Part shown: positions 34,714 to 42,656 of the stretch, one piece after another
Layout: the number at the start of each line of letters is the position of its first letter
Position numbering within the stretch: position 1 is the stretch's first letter
DNA from: Polyangiaceae bacterium
GTDB taxonomy: Bacteria; Myxococcota_A; Polyangia; Polyangiales; Polyangiaceae
DNA: 64,000 nucleotides
Direction of reading: 5' to 3'
NCBI GenBank assembly: GCA_025353725.1
Contig: JANXOF010000045.1
Location: 242,327 to 306,326 of the forward strand
Translations under genes and position numbers: made by a program
The notes under the pieces: model-generated
The model's input: the letters and a program-made list of their open reading frames with translations, nothing else
Told to the model about the DNA's origin: nothing
Database searches by the model: none

Positions 34714-37170
34714 CTACCGAAGGCGCAGCTTCCGCCCGATGAAGCGTCGTCGAGCGCGTCGAGCGACGAAAAATGCGGGAGCGGCAAGGAAAACGGCAAG
34801 TCCTAACGGTTGAATGCCGCGATCGGGACCGAGTCCGCACAGGCAAGCTCCTCGGTAGGGAATGGTCGAAACGTCGGCCGCGCTGCCATTGGCTCCGGTG
34901 GCTGGACCGCCGCCGGCGGCCGCACCGCCGCCCCCAGGAGTCGTCACGACGCCGCCGCAATCGAGCTTCACGAGCCCAGCGCTTTTGCCGTCGCCGCAGT
35001 CGTTCGGTTCACTGATGCCCGAGCGATCGAGCATCGTGATAATGTACGCGCCGCCCCCATATCCGACCATCGGGATGGACCCCGTGTAAATGCCCACTTC
35101 ACCCGCTTGAGGGGTATCGTTGAAGAGCTCGGGAATAAGGTAGAAATTCGCGGCGGCTTTACTGGTTACGTCTGCGACGATTCGGTCTGCTTCGCCGACC
35201 TTTCCAGCGCGTCGGTTAGCGTTTGCAATCCGCAAATCGACGAGAATCCACTCGTTGTTGTCGTAAGAGCTTAGGCCGTCATCGTTCCGTTTGTAACCTC
35301 CAGATTCGACCTTCAACTTGTCGAGCAATGAAAGCGTAGCCTTGGCGGTGTCTCCCTTCCAGTCTTGGAGGATGTTCCAGGCAAATGCCTCGGCCACAGC
35401 GCCGTCTGTATATTTGCCATTGCTCAGACCTTCAATAGATCCAGCGAGCGCGCCCTGAGGGTCGATAAACGAGCTCAGAAACCCTTCACGTAAGCGCTTG
35501 GCAAGCGCTTGATAATTCGTAACTATATTAACGTCTTTGCCGGCTTTTTTTGCGATCCCCGCCATGTCGCAAAGCCCACGTGCGGCGGCGAGTGTCGTGT
35601 AGGCGAAGTGGCGTTTTTTTCCCTCGTGCGTTTCCCAAATGCTCGAGTCTGCGGCCATGATGCCGTTGGGCTCGAGATTTGCTTCGATCGGCGACGCAAT
35701 GCCCTTCGTCAGCGCCTCCCACACCGTGCCGTCGAAGGTCACTCGGTCGAGCCACTTCACGTCGCCGGAAAGTTCGACGTAGAGACGCGCGGCCCACAAG
35801 ACGAGACCCCACCCGTCCGTCTCGACGTTCGGTCCGTCGACATTCCAGTCGCCCTCTTCTTCGCCCGTACCAAAGTACCGCGTGACGGAGATTCGATAGG
35901 GCTTGTCGCGAACGTAGTTCTGGTATTTGCCCTGTTTACCGTTGATCGTTTTGTTTGGGCCAGTCGAGATAGAGGCCGGGTTCACTTCGAAGGCGTCGAG
36001 GTAAAAGTCGAGCGCCATCCTCGCTTCTTCGAAGTGCCCACTCCGGATGAGCGCGACGACACCGTACGTGGCGTCGCGTACCCACCCCGTGTGCCACTCG
36101 CCCGGCGGTAAGCTCGCGAGAATCATCCCTCTATTTTTGCGGTCAGACCGATTCGTTTCACGCACCTGGCCCATGCGCAGTACGGCTTCGCCTTGTCGCC
36201 AGAGCTTTTTTTCGTCTTCGCTGCAAAGCGCCGTGCCCTCTGGAGGAGGCTTGCGCCACGCATCCCATTCTTTTTTCGCGTCGCTGAGAACGACCTCCGG
36301 CGACCGAGTACCAGCCCATGCGGCGGTCGCCACCGCTGCGGCTTCGGCGTCTGATTCGTTGTCGACGTACGACGCGGCGAAGCCCATCCAGCCGTCGGCG
36401 CCGAGTTTCTTTTGAAATCCTGTCGTGAGGTCGTCGCCAGTGCATTCGGCCTTATCGGTAAGGTCTTGTCCCGATTTACCTTTCTCGAAAACGCTTTCGC
36501 AGCCGGCGTGGTCGATGGTGCCAATCGGCACGTAGACCATCGCTCCACCTCCGGGTCCGCGCTCAATCAAGGCTTTCGGCACTGCGGAGACCGAACGGGA
36601 AGATTCGCCTTTCGCGTCGGGCTCGGTTCGACCTCCTCCCATATGAAAGTTTAGGAGCGCATAACCGTCGGTCGCGCCCGGGGCATGAAGCAGGCCGACC
36701 ATGACGTTTCGCTCGAGTCCGAACGGAGCGAAGTAGAACGATTCGGCCCGTATTCCAGAGACCGTGCCAGGCGCTCGGATGATGTTGGTTTGCTCGACGT
36801 ACTCGGGTAGCTCGCCCGTCGTATCGTCCGTGAGCCAACCCGCACCTCCGGGGCCTTTGACGCCAAAGAAAACGTCGTAGGCAAGGTTCCTCCGACCGAC
36901 GCCGTCGCCCTGTCGTTCGCCAGGAGGCTCTCGGTTCGGTTGCGGACGGAGATACCGATAAGGGTGCTCTAGGAATTGAACGATCCGGTGCTTGTTGTGG
37001 TCGAAAACCTGAAACCCGTGACCATTGCCCGTAGTCAGAAAATTCCAGGTTCGCTTGGCCGGTTCGGCGTGAGCGTTACGCGGAGCCGAGACCGCGGCTG
37101 CCGTCATGAGCGCCAAGCCGAGTACGCACGAACGAACTGCGCGGGCTACAGAACACGAAGTGAGCGGCAT
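34714..37170 (-). CDS. Secreted GH15 glucoamylase with MYXO-CTERM-like tail
   Basis: 818 residues from ATG 37170; the longer open frame upstream has no start context and runs through the operator. Signal peptide RAVRSCVLGLALMTAAAVSA ends at NAHA/E. The N-terminal beta-sandwich (NGHGFQVFDHNKHRIVQFLE, RRNLAYDVFFGVKG) and the (alpha/alpha)6 catalytic barrel (WHTGWVRDATYGVVALIRSG, VDGPNVETDGWGLVLWAARL, ADSSIWETHEGKKRHFAYTT) match bacterial GH15 glucoamylases, which release glucose from starch ends. A Gly/Ala linker leads to GACLCG, a hydrophobic helix and an Arg cluster, the layout of MYXO-CTERM surface-sorting tails. First gene of the transporter operon. Confidence 0.92.
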   Translation of the reverse strand: MPLTSCSVARAVRSCVLGLALMTAAAVSAPRNAHAEPAKRTWNFLTTGNGHGFQVFDHNKHRIVQFLEHPYRYLRPQPNREPPGERQGDGVGRRNLAYDVFFGVKGPGGAGWLTDDTTGELPEYVEQTNIIRAPGTVSGIRAESFYFAPFGLERNVMVGLLHAPGATDGYALLNFHMGGGRTEPDAKGESSRSVSAVPKALIERGPGGGAMVYVPIGTIDHAGCESVFEKGKSGQDLTDKAECTGDDLTTGFQKKLGADGWMGFAASYVDNESDAEAAAVATAAWAGTRSPEVVLSDAKKEWDAWRKPPPEGTALCSEDEKKLWRQGEAVLRMGQVRETNRSDRKNRGMILASLPPGEWHTGWVRDATYGVVALIRSGHFEEARMALDFYLDAFEVNPASISTGPNKTINGKQGKYQNYVRDKPYRISVTRYFGTGEEEGDWNVDGPNVETDGWGLVLWAARLYVELSGDVKWLDRVTFDGTVWEALTKGIASPIEANLEPNGIMAADSSIWETHEGKKRHFAYTTLAAARGLCDMAGIAKKAGKDVNIVTNYQALAKRLREGFLSSFIDPQGALAGSIEGLSNGKYTDGAVAEAFAWNILQDWKGDTAKATLSLLDKLKVESGGYKRNDDGLSSYDNNEWILVDLRIANANRRAGKVGEADRIVADVTSKAAANFYLIPELFNDTPQAGEVGIYTGSIPMVGYGGGAYIITMLDRSGISEPNDCGDGKSAGLVKLDCGGVVTTPGGGGAAAGGGPATGANGSAADVSTIPYRGACLCGLGPDRGIQPLGLAVFLAAPAFFVARRARRRFIGRKLRLR

Positions 37171-37212
37171 CGATAGCCTTCCGAAGCGGGTCAAAACGTT
37201 TGGGTGCGCGAA

Positions 37213-37232
37213 GTAACTCAACGGTGAGTTAC
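37213..37232. promoter_or_regulatory. Putative operator 1, upstream of the glucoamylase-transporter operon
   Basis: The 20 bases GTAACTCAACGGTGAGTTAC form a near-perfect palindrome (9 of 10 bases per arm) with a central CG, as seen in many LacI-family operators. It ends 43 bases before the glucoamylase start codon. Sixteen of its 20 positions are shared with 40991-41010 upstream of the maltoporin-like gene. No regulator gene is adjacent. Confidence 0.65.
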
Positions 37233-37664
37233 GAACTGCCAAGGTGGCTACCACGGACGACGTCGCGCGCCACCACCTCGCTGCGTGCGACGTGCTTCGG
37301 GCACGTCTCGAAAGAATCGCTGGACGCCTCGTGACACGTTGCGTCGAGCGGCTCATGCCCACGTTCCGTGCGTTTTCGCTACCTGCGTCATGCGAGCTCC
37401 CGCGCGTCGGCATCGCTTGGTTCAGCGGCAAGTTCGGATCTTTGCGTAGGCGGCGCCCTGGCCTTGCGCCGACCTCGTCAACGCGCGCAGGGGCGAGAGG
37501 CGCTTCGCGCGCGCATCGAGAAACGGCGCTTACCGTGCGGTAGCGCGGCTGCTCCATGCGCGCCGCAATGAACGAAAAATACTCGAGTGTCGCCCGCGCT
37601 GAGCGGCTTCAGCTTCGGCTCGCGCCAGACGCGCCGGAAGACGCGCGCGACACACGCCGCACTC
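37233..37664. other. Non-coding stretch between amylase and glucoamylase genes
   Basis: About 430 bases with no convincing gene. Open frames on the plus strand are arginine-rich with no recognisable protein signature. The region should hold the promoter for the leftward glucoamylase operon on its low-coordinate side. A 38-codon ORF (37567-37683) overlaps the GH13 stop and is probably chance. Confidence 0.4.
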
Positions 37665-40073
37665 TCATTTCGCTACGAAAATAGCTGACTCTCCAGCACC
37701 AAGCACGATTTGGAGTGAGCCTTCCACCCCTTTGGCCGAGCCCGTTCCAAGTGCGCTCGTCCACTCTCCCACGCCGCCGCCTGCGAGTTGCAAAGGCAGG
37801 AGCGAGATTTCACGGTTCACCGCGACGCCGCGGTTGATCGCAACGATAGCTATCTCCTTGGCGTTGGCCTTGTATGCGTAGACCCAAAAGTCGCCGTCAT
37901 TGCCTAGGAGCGTGATGCGGTCGCCGCGCCTCAGCGCGCGCGAGGCGTTGCGCGTTTCGCCAAGCTTGCGCGCCCAGTTGCGGAGGTCGATTTGCTGCGC
38001 GATGAGCGGTGTGACCTGCGCGCCGGGCGCGGCCATCTGCAAAGACGCAAGCTCGCCCTCCTCGAAACGCATGTTGCGGCGCATGTCGGGGTCATTACCG
38101 CCTGGGAACGCGACCTCGTCGCCGGAGTACAAGTAGGGCACTCCGGGCATCGAGTAGAGCACCGTGAGGGCGCGCTTCAATTTCGTGTAAACCGCAGCGT
38201 CGGTGTAGTTCACCGGCGGGAGCTGGTCGCCTCGGCAACCGCTCGACCACGAGCAACCGAGCTTACCGTCTTGCGCGGCGACACTCGCGATGCGCGGGTT
38301 GTCGTGGCCATTGAGGAATCGGACGTGATGGTTTCCGGGGCGATAGCGGCTCTCCGACTTGGCGAGCTCCGCTTCGACTTCGTTGAGAGGCTTTTGACCA
38401 CTGACGAGGCCGTCAGCCATGTTGTGGCGCGTCGGAAAGTCGAATTGCCCATCGAGTGCGTTGGGTCCGGTATACGCGTCGATCCACTCAAATCCGCTCG
38501 AAAATTTCTCGCCGAAAAACGAGCCGTTGTCGCCTTCGCCTACGGCCGTCTCACCCACCATGAAGACACGGGCGCCGCCCTGCTCGAACCGCCGCGCGAG
38601 CTCCGCGCGCATGTTGAACACGCTGTTTGCTTCGACGTGTTTGACGGCGTCGACGCGGAAGCCGTCGAGATCGTATTCACTAATCCAGTTGGACGCGTCG
38701 GCGACGAATTGCTTCTCCGCCCCAAAAACGGTCCAATTGATATCGGGTAAGTAAGGTTGAAAGTTACACTCGAACGGCTTTTTGCTCCAGCCGCAGGCTT
38801 CGGTCGTGCCGCACTGACAGGTCGTGCGGAACCAGCTTCCGTTCTTCGCAACGTATTCATGGTCCTCATGAACTTGGTTGTTAATGAGGTCGAGCAAGAC
38901 GCGAAGACCCCGCTTGTGTGCCTCGCTTACGAACGCACGGAGTGCAGCATCTCCGCCGAACCGTGGCTCGATAGAACGCGCTTTCACGGGCCAATAGCCG
39001 TGGTATCCGCTGTAAAGCTGATTGCCGTCGCCGCGTTCGGCTTTTTCGGTTTGCGCGTTGGCTGGCGAGAGCCAAATCGTTCGAACGCCGAGCTTCTCGA
39101 AGTAACCCGTCTGCATCACCTTCAGCGCGCCCTGCAAGTCCCCGCCGTGCCAGTCCGCGTCGTAGTGCACTTCGCCGCCGATAGCCTTGTCGATGCCCTT
39201 GTCACCGTTGGCGAATCGGTCGACGAGAAACATGTAGAGCAGACCGTCTCGGTAGTCGAATGCCTCGTCCTCGACCCAGAAGGGGAGGTCGATCGACTCG
39301 GCCTTTCGGCCTTTGCCGTCGACGCTAGCAAGGCTCAAAACGTGCTTGCCTTTTGCGAGTCCGGGTAGCGAGAAGTCGACGGCGCCTGTTGCGGTATCGA
39401 CCTTCCAAGACCCCGCGGGAACGCCACCGCGATCAAGGCTCGCGGACATCGACACTGGCGCCTCGCCGTCGAGTGCCGCACGTACGTGAACACGAACCGA
39501 CATCGTCCCGACATCACGTGCCTTCGCGACCGAAACCTTCTCGGAGATCAACTCGGGGCCGGCCTCGCACTCTGGAAGCTTGAGGCCCGAGTTCATCTCG
39601 CCGCCGACGATTTTTCGGTAGGCCCCCGCGGGGTCGAGTTTCCACTGTTGGTCAACGATAATCTTATATCCGTAAAGAATACCACCTTGCAGCTTGGCGC
39701 TAGGGCTCAAGGTGATCTCGAAGCCGGAAGCTGCTTTGGTAAGTGGTAGAGCGCCGGCTTCCCAGTCCGTGAATTCGCCCGCCAGCCTCACGTCGTTGCC
39801 GGGACCTGCGACGCGAAGCGTCAACGAGCACGCACGCTTACTAAACGCGACGGATTTTTCGAATACGATCGACGTCTCCTCCCGCGGCGCTTGCCCGTCG
39901 GCTGTCGTCGTGCCGCCGTCCAAGGATGTGCCCGCCTCCGGGACGCGTTCGTTGCTCGTGGGCGGACTCGAGTCACCCACGTCGCTCGAGCCGCAGGCGG
40001 CCCCGGCAAGAGCCAACCCAGGAAGGCAGGCCAAGAGCATGAGAGGGAGCGGAGCAAGCGGTGCAAAACGCAT
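37665..40073 (-). CDS. GH13 alpha-amylase-family lipoprotein with N-terminal starch-binding-like domains
   Basis: 802 residues from ATG 40073, preceded by GGAGG. Signal peptide with lipobox GAACGS. Residues about 70-170 form a CBM48-like module (CSLTLRVAGPGNDVRLAGEF, TDWEAGALPLTKAASGFEIT, GYKIIVDQQWKLDPAGAYRK), followed by a second Ig-like domain. The GH13 barrel has LLYMFLVDRFANGD, LLDLINNQVHEDHEYV, GFRVDAVKH (nucleophile Asp), VFMVGETAVGEGD (acid/base Glu) and FLNGHDNPRI. Activity is endo-cleavage of starch or maltodextrin. A Cys pair in a loop (TTCQCGTTEACGW) may stabilise the exported enzyme. A degenerate copy of the shared operator lies 36 bases upstream. Confidence 0.92.
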   Translation of the reverse strand: MRFAPLAPLPLMLLACLPGLALAGAACGSSDVGDSSPPTSNERVPEAGTSLDGGTTTADGQAPREETSIVFEKSVAFSKRACSLTLRVAGPGNDVRLAGEFTDWEAGALPLTKAASGFEITLSPSAKLQGGILYGYKIIVDQQWKLDPAGAYRKIVGGEMNSGLKLPECEAGPELISEKVSVAKARDVGTMSVRVHVRAALDGEAPVSMSASLDRGGVPAGSWKVDTATGAVDFSLPGLAKGKHVLSLASVDGKGRKAESIDLPFWVEDEAFDYRDGLLYMFLVDRFANGDKGIDKAIGGEVHYDADWHGGDLQGALKVMQTGYFEKLGVRTIWLSPANAQTEKAERGDGNQLYSGYHGYWPVKARSIEPRFGGDAALRAFVSEAHKRGLRVLLDLINNQVHEDHEYVAKNGSWFRTTCQCGTTEACGWSKKPFECNFQPYLPDINWTVFGAEKQFVADASNWISEYDLDGFRVDAVKHVEANSVFNMRAELARRFEQGGARVFMVGETAVGEGDNGSFFGEKFSSGFEWIDAYTGPNALDGQFDFPTRHNMADGLVSGQKPLNEVEAELAKSESRYRPGNHHVRFLNGHDNPRIASVAAQDGKLGCSWSSGCRGDQLPPVNYTDAAVYTKLKRALTVLYSMPGVPYLYSGDEVAFPGGNDPDMRRNMRFEEGELASLQMAAPGAQVTPLIAQQIDLRNWARKLGETRNASRALRRGDRITLLGNDGDFWVYAYKANAKEIAIVAINRGVAVNREISLLPLQLAGGGVGEWTSALGTGSAKGVEGSLQIVLGAGESAIFVAK

Positions 40074-40108
40074 GGCGATAAAGACCTCCACCGAACGGGG
40101 TTGGGAGC

Positions 40109-40128
40109 GTACCTCACGCGAGAGTGAC
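40109..40128. promoter_or_regulatory. Putative operator 3 (degenerate), upstream of the GH13 lipoprotein gene
   Basis: GTACCTCACGCGAGAGTGAC shares 14 of 20 positions with operator 1 and keeps the CTCA/GAGT arms. It sits 36 bases before the start codon, similar to the distances for the other two sites. It is the weakest of the three; position supports it more than sequence. Confidence 0.4.
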
Positions 40129-40242
40129 GGACAAGGCGCGCGCGGCGTTTGAACCACACGGCAGACTGAGAATTCAAAGGACGACTGGCGGACCGCGTGT
40201 TTTCCACTACGTGACAATCGAGCCCGCTTCCGACCTGGAAGC

Positions 40243-40890
40243 TCAAACTGACGATGCGAGTGCCGCGGCGAGTTCTTTGTCTTTTAGCTCTATTTTCATG
40301 AAGGAAGGACGGGCTGTGACGCGCGCGATGTAGCCCCTGAACTCGGGAAGGTCAGGTATCAGCTTAAACATGGTGATCCACCGAAGCGCAGTGCCCCAGA
40401 GAATGTCCGCGGCTGTGAAGCGCTCGCCGAGTAGGTAGGGGCCTTGACCTAACGTCGCGCGAATCGTCTCGACGACGGTGTCAAAGTCGCCATACGGAGA
40501 CGCCGACGCGGAACCGGGGTCGCGCTTCATGTGGCGATCCGTAATTGCAGGTTCGAAGCAGGATCCATAAAACACAAGCCAGCGTAAGTAAGGACCCCGC
40601 AGAGGATCGCCGATTGCGGGGGCGAGAGCCGCTTTCGGGAAGTGGTCTGCGAGGTAGATAAAGATGGCTCCTTGTTCCGTGACAAGCGCGCCTTCATCGA
40701 CAATCGCAGGAACCTTTCCGAGTGGATTGACCGCGAGATAATCTGGCTTCCGCGATTCGCCGGCTTTCATGTTCAGAACCCGCAAGTCGTAACTGGCCCC
40801 GAGCTCTTCTAAGAGGATGTAAACGCCCGTGGAGCGCGTGTTGGGCGAGTGAAAAAAGACTAGCTTTCGTTTGTCGTCTGGAACCGGCAT
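40243..40890 (-). CDS. Glutathione S-transferase
   Basis: 215 residues from ATG 40890, preceded by AAGGAGA. The thioredoxin-like N-domain (KLVFFHSPNTRSTGVYILLE, NPLGKVPAIVDEGALVTEQG, AIFIYLADHFP) and the helical C-domain (GPYLLGERFTAADILWGTAL) are complete. The likely catalytic residue is Ser or Asn in HSPNTRS, as in beta-class-like enzymes. It probably conjugates glutathione to electrophiles or reduces disulfides in the cytoplasm. It stands between the two amylase units and is divergent from the maltoporin operon, so operator 2 may also influence it; nothing links its chemistry to starch use. Confidence 0.92.
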   Translation of the reverse strand: MPVPDDKRKLVFFHSPNTRSTGVYILLEELGASYDLRVLNMKAGESRKPDYLAVNPLGKVPAIVDEGALVTEQGAIFIYLADHFPKAALAPAIGDPLRGPYLRWLVFYGSCFEPAITDRHMKRDPGSASASPYGDFDTVVETIRATLGQGPYLLGERFTAADILWGTALRWITMFKLIPDLPEFRGYIARVTARPSFMKIELKDKELAAALASSV

Positions 40891-40990
40891 GAAAAGTTCT
40901 CCTTCTATTTCGAGCCACACTAAACGAGCTCGCCCGACTTCGCATGTCACGAGGATCGATGTCTCAATTGCGTCGCCCACGATGAAATCC

Positions 40991-41010
40991 GTAACGCAGG
41001 GTTGAGTTAC
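40991..41010. promoter_or_regulatory. Putative operator 2, upstream of the maltoporin-amylase operon
   Basis: GTAACGCAGGGTTGAGTTAC matches operator 1 at 16 of 20 positions; the right arm TGAGTTAC is identical. It ends 49 bases before the GTG start of the maltoporin-like gene. One arm carries three changes relative to a perfect palindrome. Confidence 0.6.
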
Positions 41011-41059
41011 CTTTTGCGCGGACGGGTGACGTTGAGCGTGCTAGGACCCAAATCCACCC

Positions 41060-42634
41060 GTGCTTCGTTTTTTTTCGTCGAACTCACGTCTCTTTTCTGG
41101 CGCCAATGCCACCCTGGCAGGCCCGTTTTTTTGCGCGGCATTCTTCGTCGTTGGAGGTCCCGCGTACGCGCAAGGTGAGACCGAGCCACGACCTTCGGAA
41201 CAGGAGGTTCCGGTATTGCCGGTCTCCGCCGGGAGACCTACCCTAGCGCTTCAGACCGCGTCGCCGCCCGCGTCTCCGGTCCTCGCCATCGAAATGCCAG
41301 TGAAGGTCGTTGAACCGCACGAAGGGCGGTTCGAATTTGGTTCGTACGGGCGCGTCGTTGCGGCCAGCGATTTGCGAGGGGGCACGGGGCGCGGCAGCAA
41401 CGTGGTCGCCTTCGGACCCCGTATCGTAGACGAGGACAGCTACGCGGAGCTCGAGCTCCGTCGCGAAGATACGTGGAGCGACCGAGTCAAAGGTCGCGTG
41501 GTCGCGACGCTCGCGCTCTTCCCTCCGTTTTTTCACTTCACGGGCAAGGCGACGCAAGCGATTGCAGTGCGGAACCTCTACGCCCAAGGTACCTACGACA
41601 AAGTCACCGTTTGGGCTGGTTCGCGGATGTACCGCGGCGATGACATTTATCTGCTCAATTGGTGGCCGCTCGACAACCAAAATACGGTAGGCGGCGGCGT
41701 CGGCGCGCCCGTCTACAAAGTCGATAGTTCAGGCGCGAGTTACGAAACCGTGCTTCAGCTTCACGCTGGGCAGCAGCGGCTAGATAACCCGTATCAGCTA
41801 CAACAAATTCCGGTCGTCGCCCCATTCGGGTTCGGAACCGTCGATGTTACGAAGCTCGATCGCCCTCGCACCATTGAAACGGCGAAGGTCACGCAGTTCG
41901 TTCGACCGGCAGGCGGAACGAATGGCCTGAAAGCAATCCTCTACGGCGAACTTCACCAGCTCGCGTCAGGCGCCTTCAAAGACCCCCTTACGAATGTGGA
42001 GCGTGCGCTGCCCTCGGACAGCGGTTGGATGCTCGGCTCGCAGCTAACCTACTTCACCGGTAAGCGGGATACGTTCGCGTCGCTCGTCGTACGCCATGCG
42101 CGAGGGGTTGCGGCGTACGACCCGCTTGCTTCGCCGAGTACGTTTGCTCTCGACCGTACGGTGAGTGGCGCGAGCGAGACACAAATTGCCTTTTCCGGAA
42201 ATTACGAACGAGAGCAATTTTCTGTTCTTTTTGCGGCTTACATGAGGTTCTTCCGTGACGGCTCGCCGTCCGAAACATCTCTTCAAAAGTACGATGAGGG
42301 CGCTGTCGTCGTGAGACCGAGCGTATTCCTTGGCGAGCATTTCGGCATCTCGGTGGACGCGAGCTACCAGCAGCGGCGGATGGCTGCGTTGCTCCCCGGA
42401 ACGAATGAGGCGTTACACCCGTCGGTCGCGAAGCTCGGCCTTATGCCGTATTTTTCTCCGTCGGGCCGCGGCAGCTACAAGCGTCCGCAGATTCGCCTCC
42501 TCTATGTTGCGAGTTTTCGGGACGCGGGTGCCAAAGCACTCTACCCGGTCGAAGATATTTTCGCGCAGCGCGGCACGGAGCACTTCCTAGGCATCGGCGC
42601 GGAGTGGTGGTTCAATTCGAGTTCGTATCCGTGA
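41060..42634 (+). CDS. Maltoporin-like outer-membrane channel (LamB-type)
   Basis: 524 residues from GTG 41060. Signal peptide (FFCAAFFVVGGPAYA/Q), then a Pro-rich stretch and a beta-barrel. LamB-like features: the first strand FEFGSYGRVVAASDL, an aromatic-rich interior (YLLNWWPLDNQNTVGGGVG), RPQIRLLYVASF near the end and a C-terminal GIGAEWWF block followed by NSSSYP. LamB channels use a greasy slide of aromatics to pass maltodextrins. It is the first gene of an operon with a GH13 amylase that starts 22 bases downstream, and an operator-like palindrome precedes it, all consistent with maltodextrin entry. Confidence 0.8.
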   Translation: MLRFFSSNSRLFSGANATLAGPFFCAAFFVVGGPAYAQGETEPRPSEQEVPVLPVSAGRPTLALQTASPPASPVLAIEMPVKVVEPHEGRFEFGSYGRVVAASDLRGGTGRGSNVVAFGPRIVDEDSYAELELRREDTWSDRVKGRVVATLALFPPFFHFTGKATQAIAVRNLYAQGTYDKVTVWAGSRMYRGDDIYLLNWWPLDNQNTVGGGVGAPVYKVDSSGASYETVLQLHAGQQRLDNPYQLQQIPVVAPFGFGTVDVTKLDRPRTIETAKVTQFVRPAGGTNGLKAILYGELHQLASGAFKDPLTNVERALPSDSGWMLGSQLTYFTGKRDTFASLVVRHARGVAAYDPLASPSTFALDRTVSGASETQIAFSGNYEREQFSVLFAAYMRFFRDGSPSETSLQKYDEGAVVVRPSVFLGEHFGISVDASYQQRRMAALLPGTNEALHPSVAKLGLMPYFSPSGRGSYKRPQIRLLYVASFRDAGAKALYPVEDIFAQRGTEHFLGIGAEWWFNSSSYP

Positions 42635-42656
42635 GCGATTCGCAAGAGGGTAGACG

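Noticed and set aside
37171..37557. N-terminal extension of the glucoamylase frame by 129 codons
   Set aside because: The signal peptide starts at ATG 37170, and the extension is arginine-rich, low in similarity to anything, and runs through the operator palindrome.
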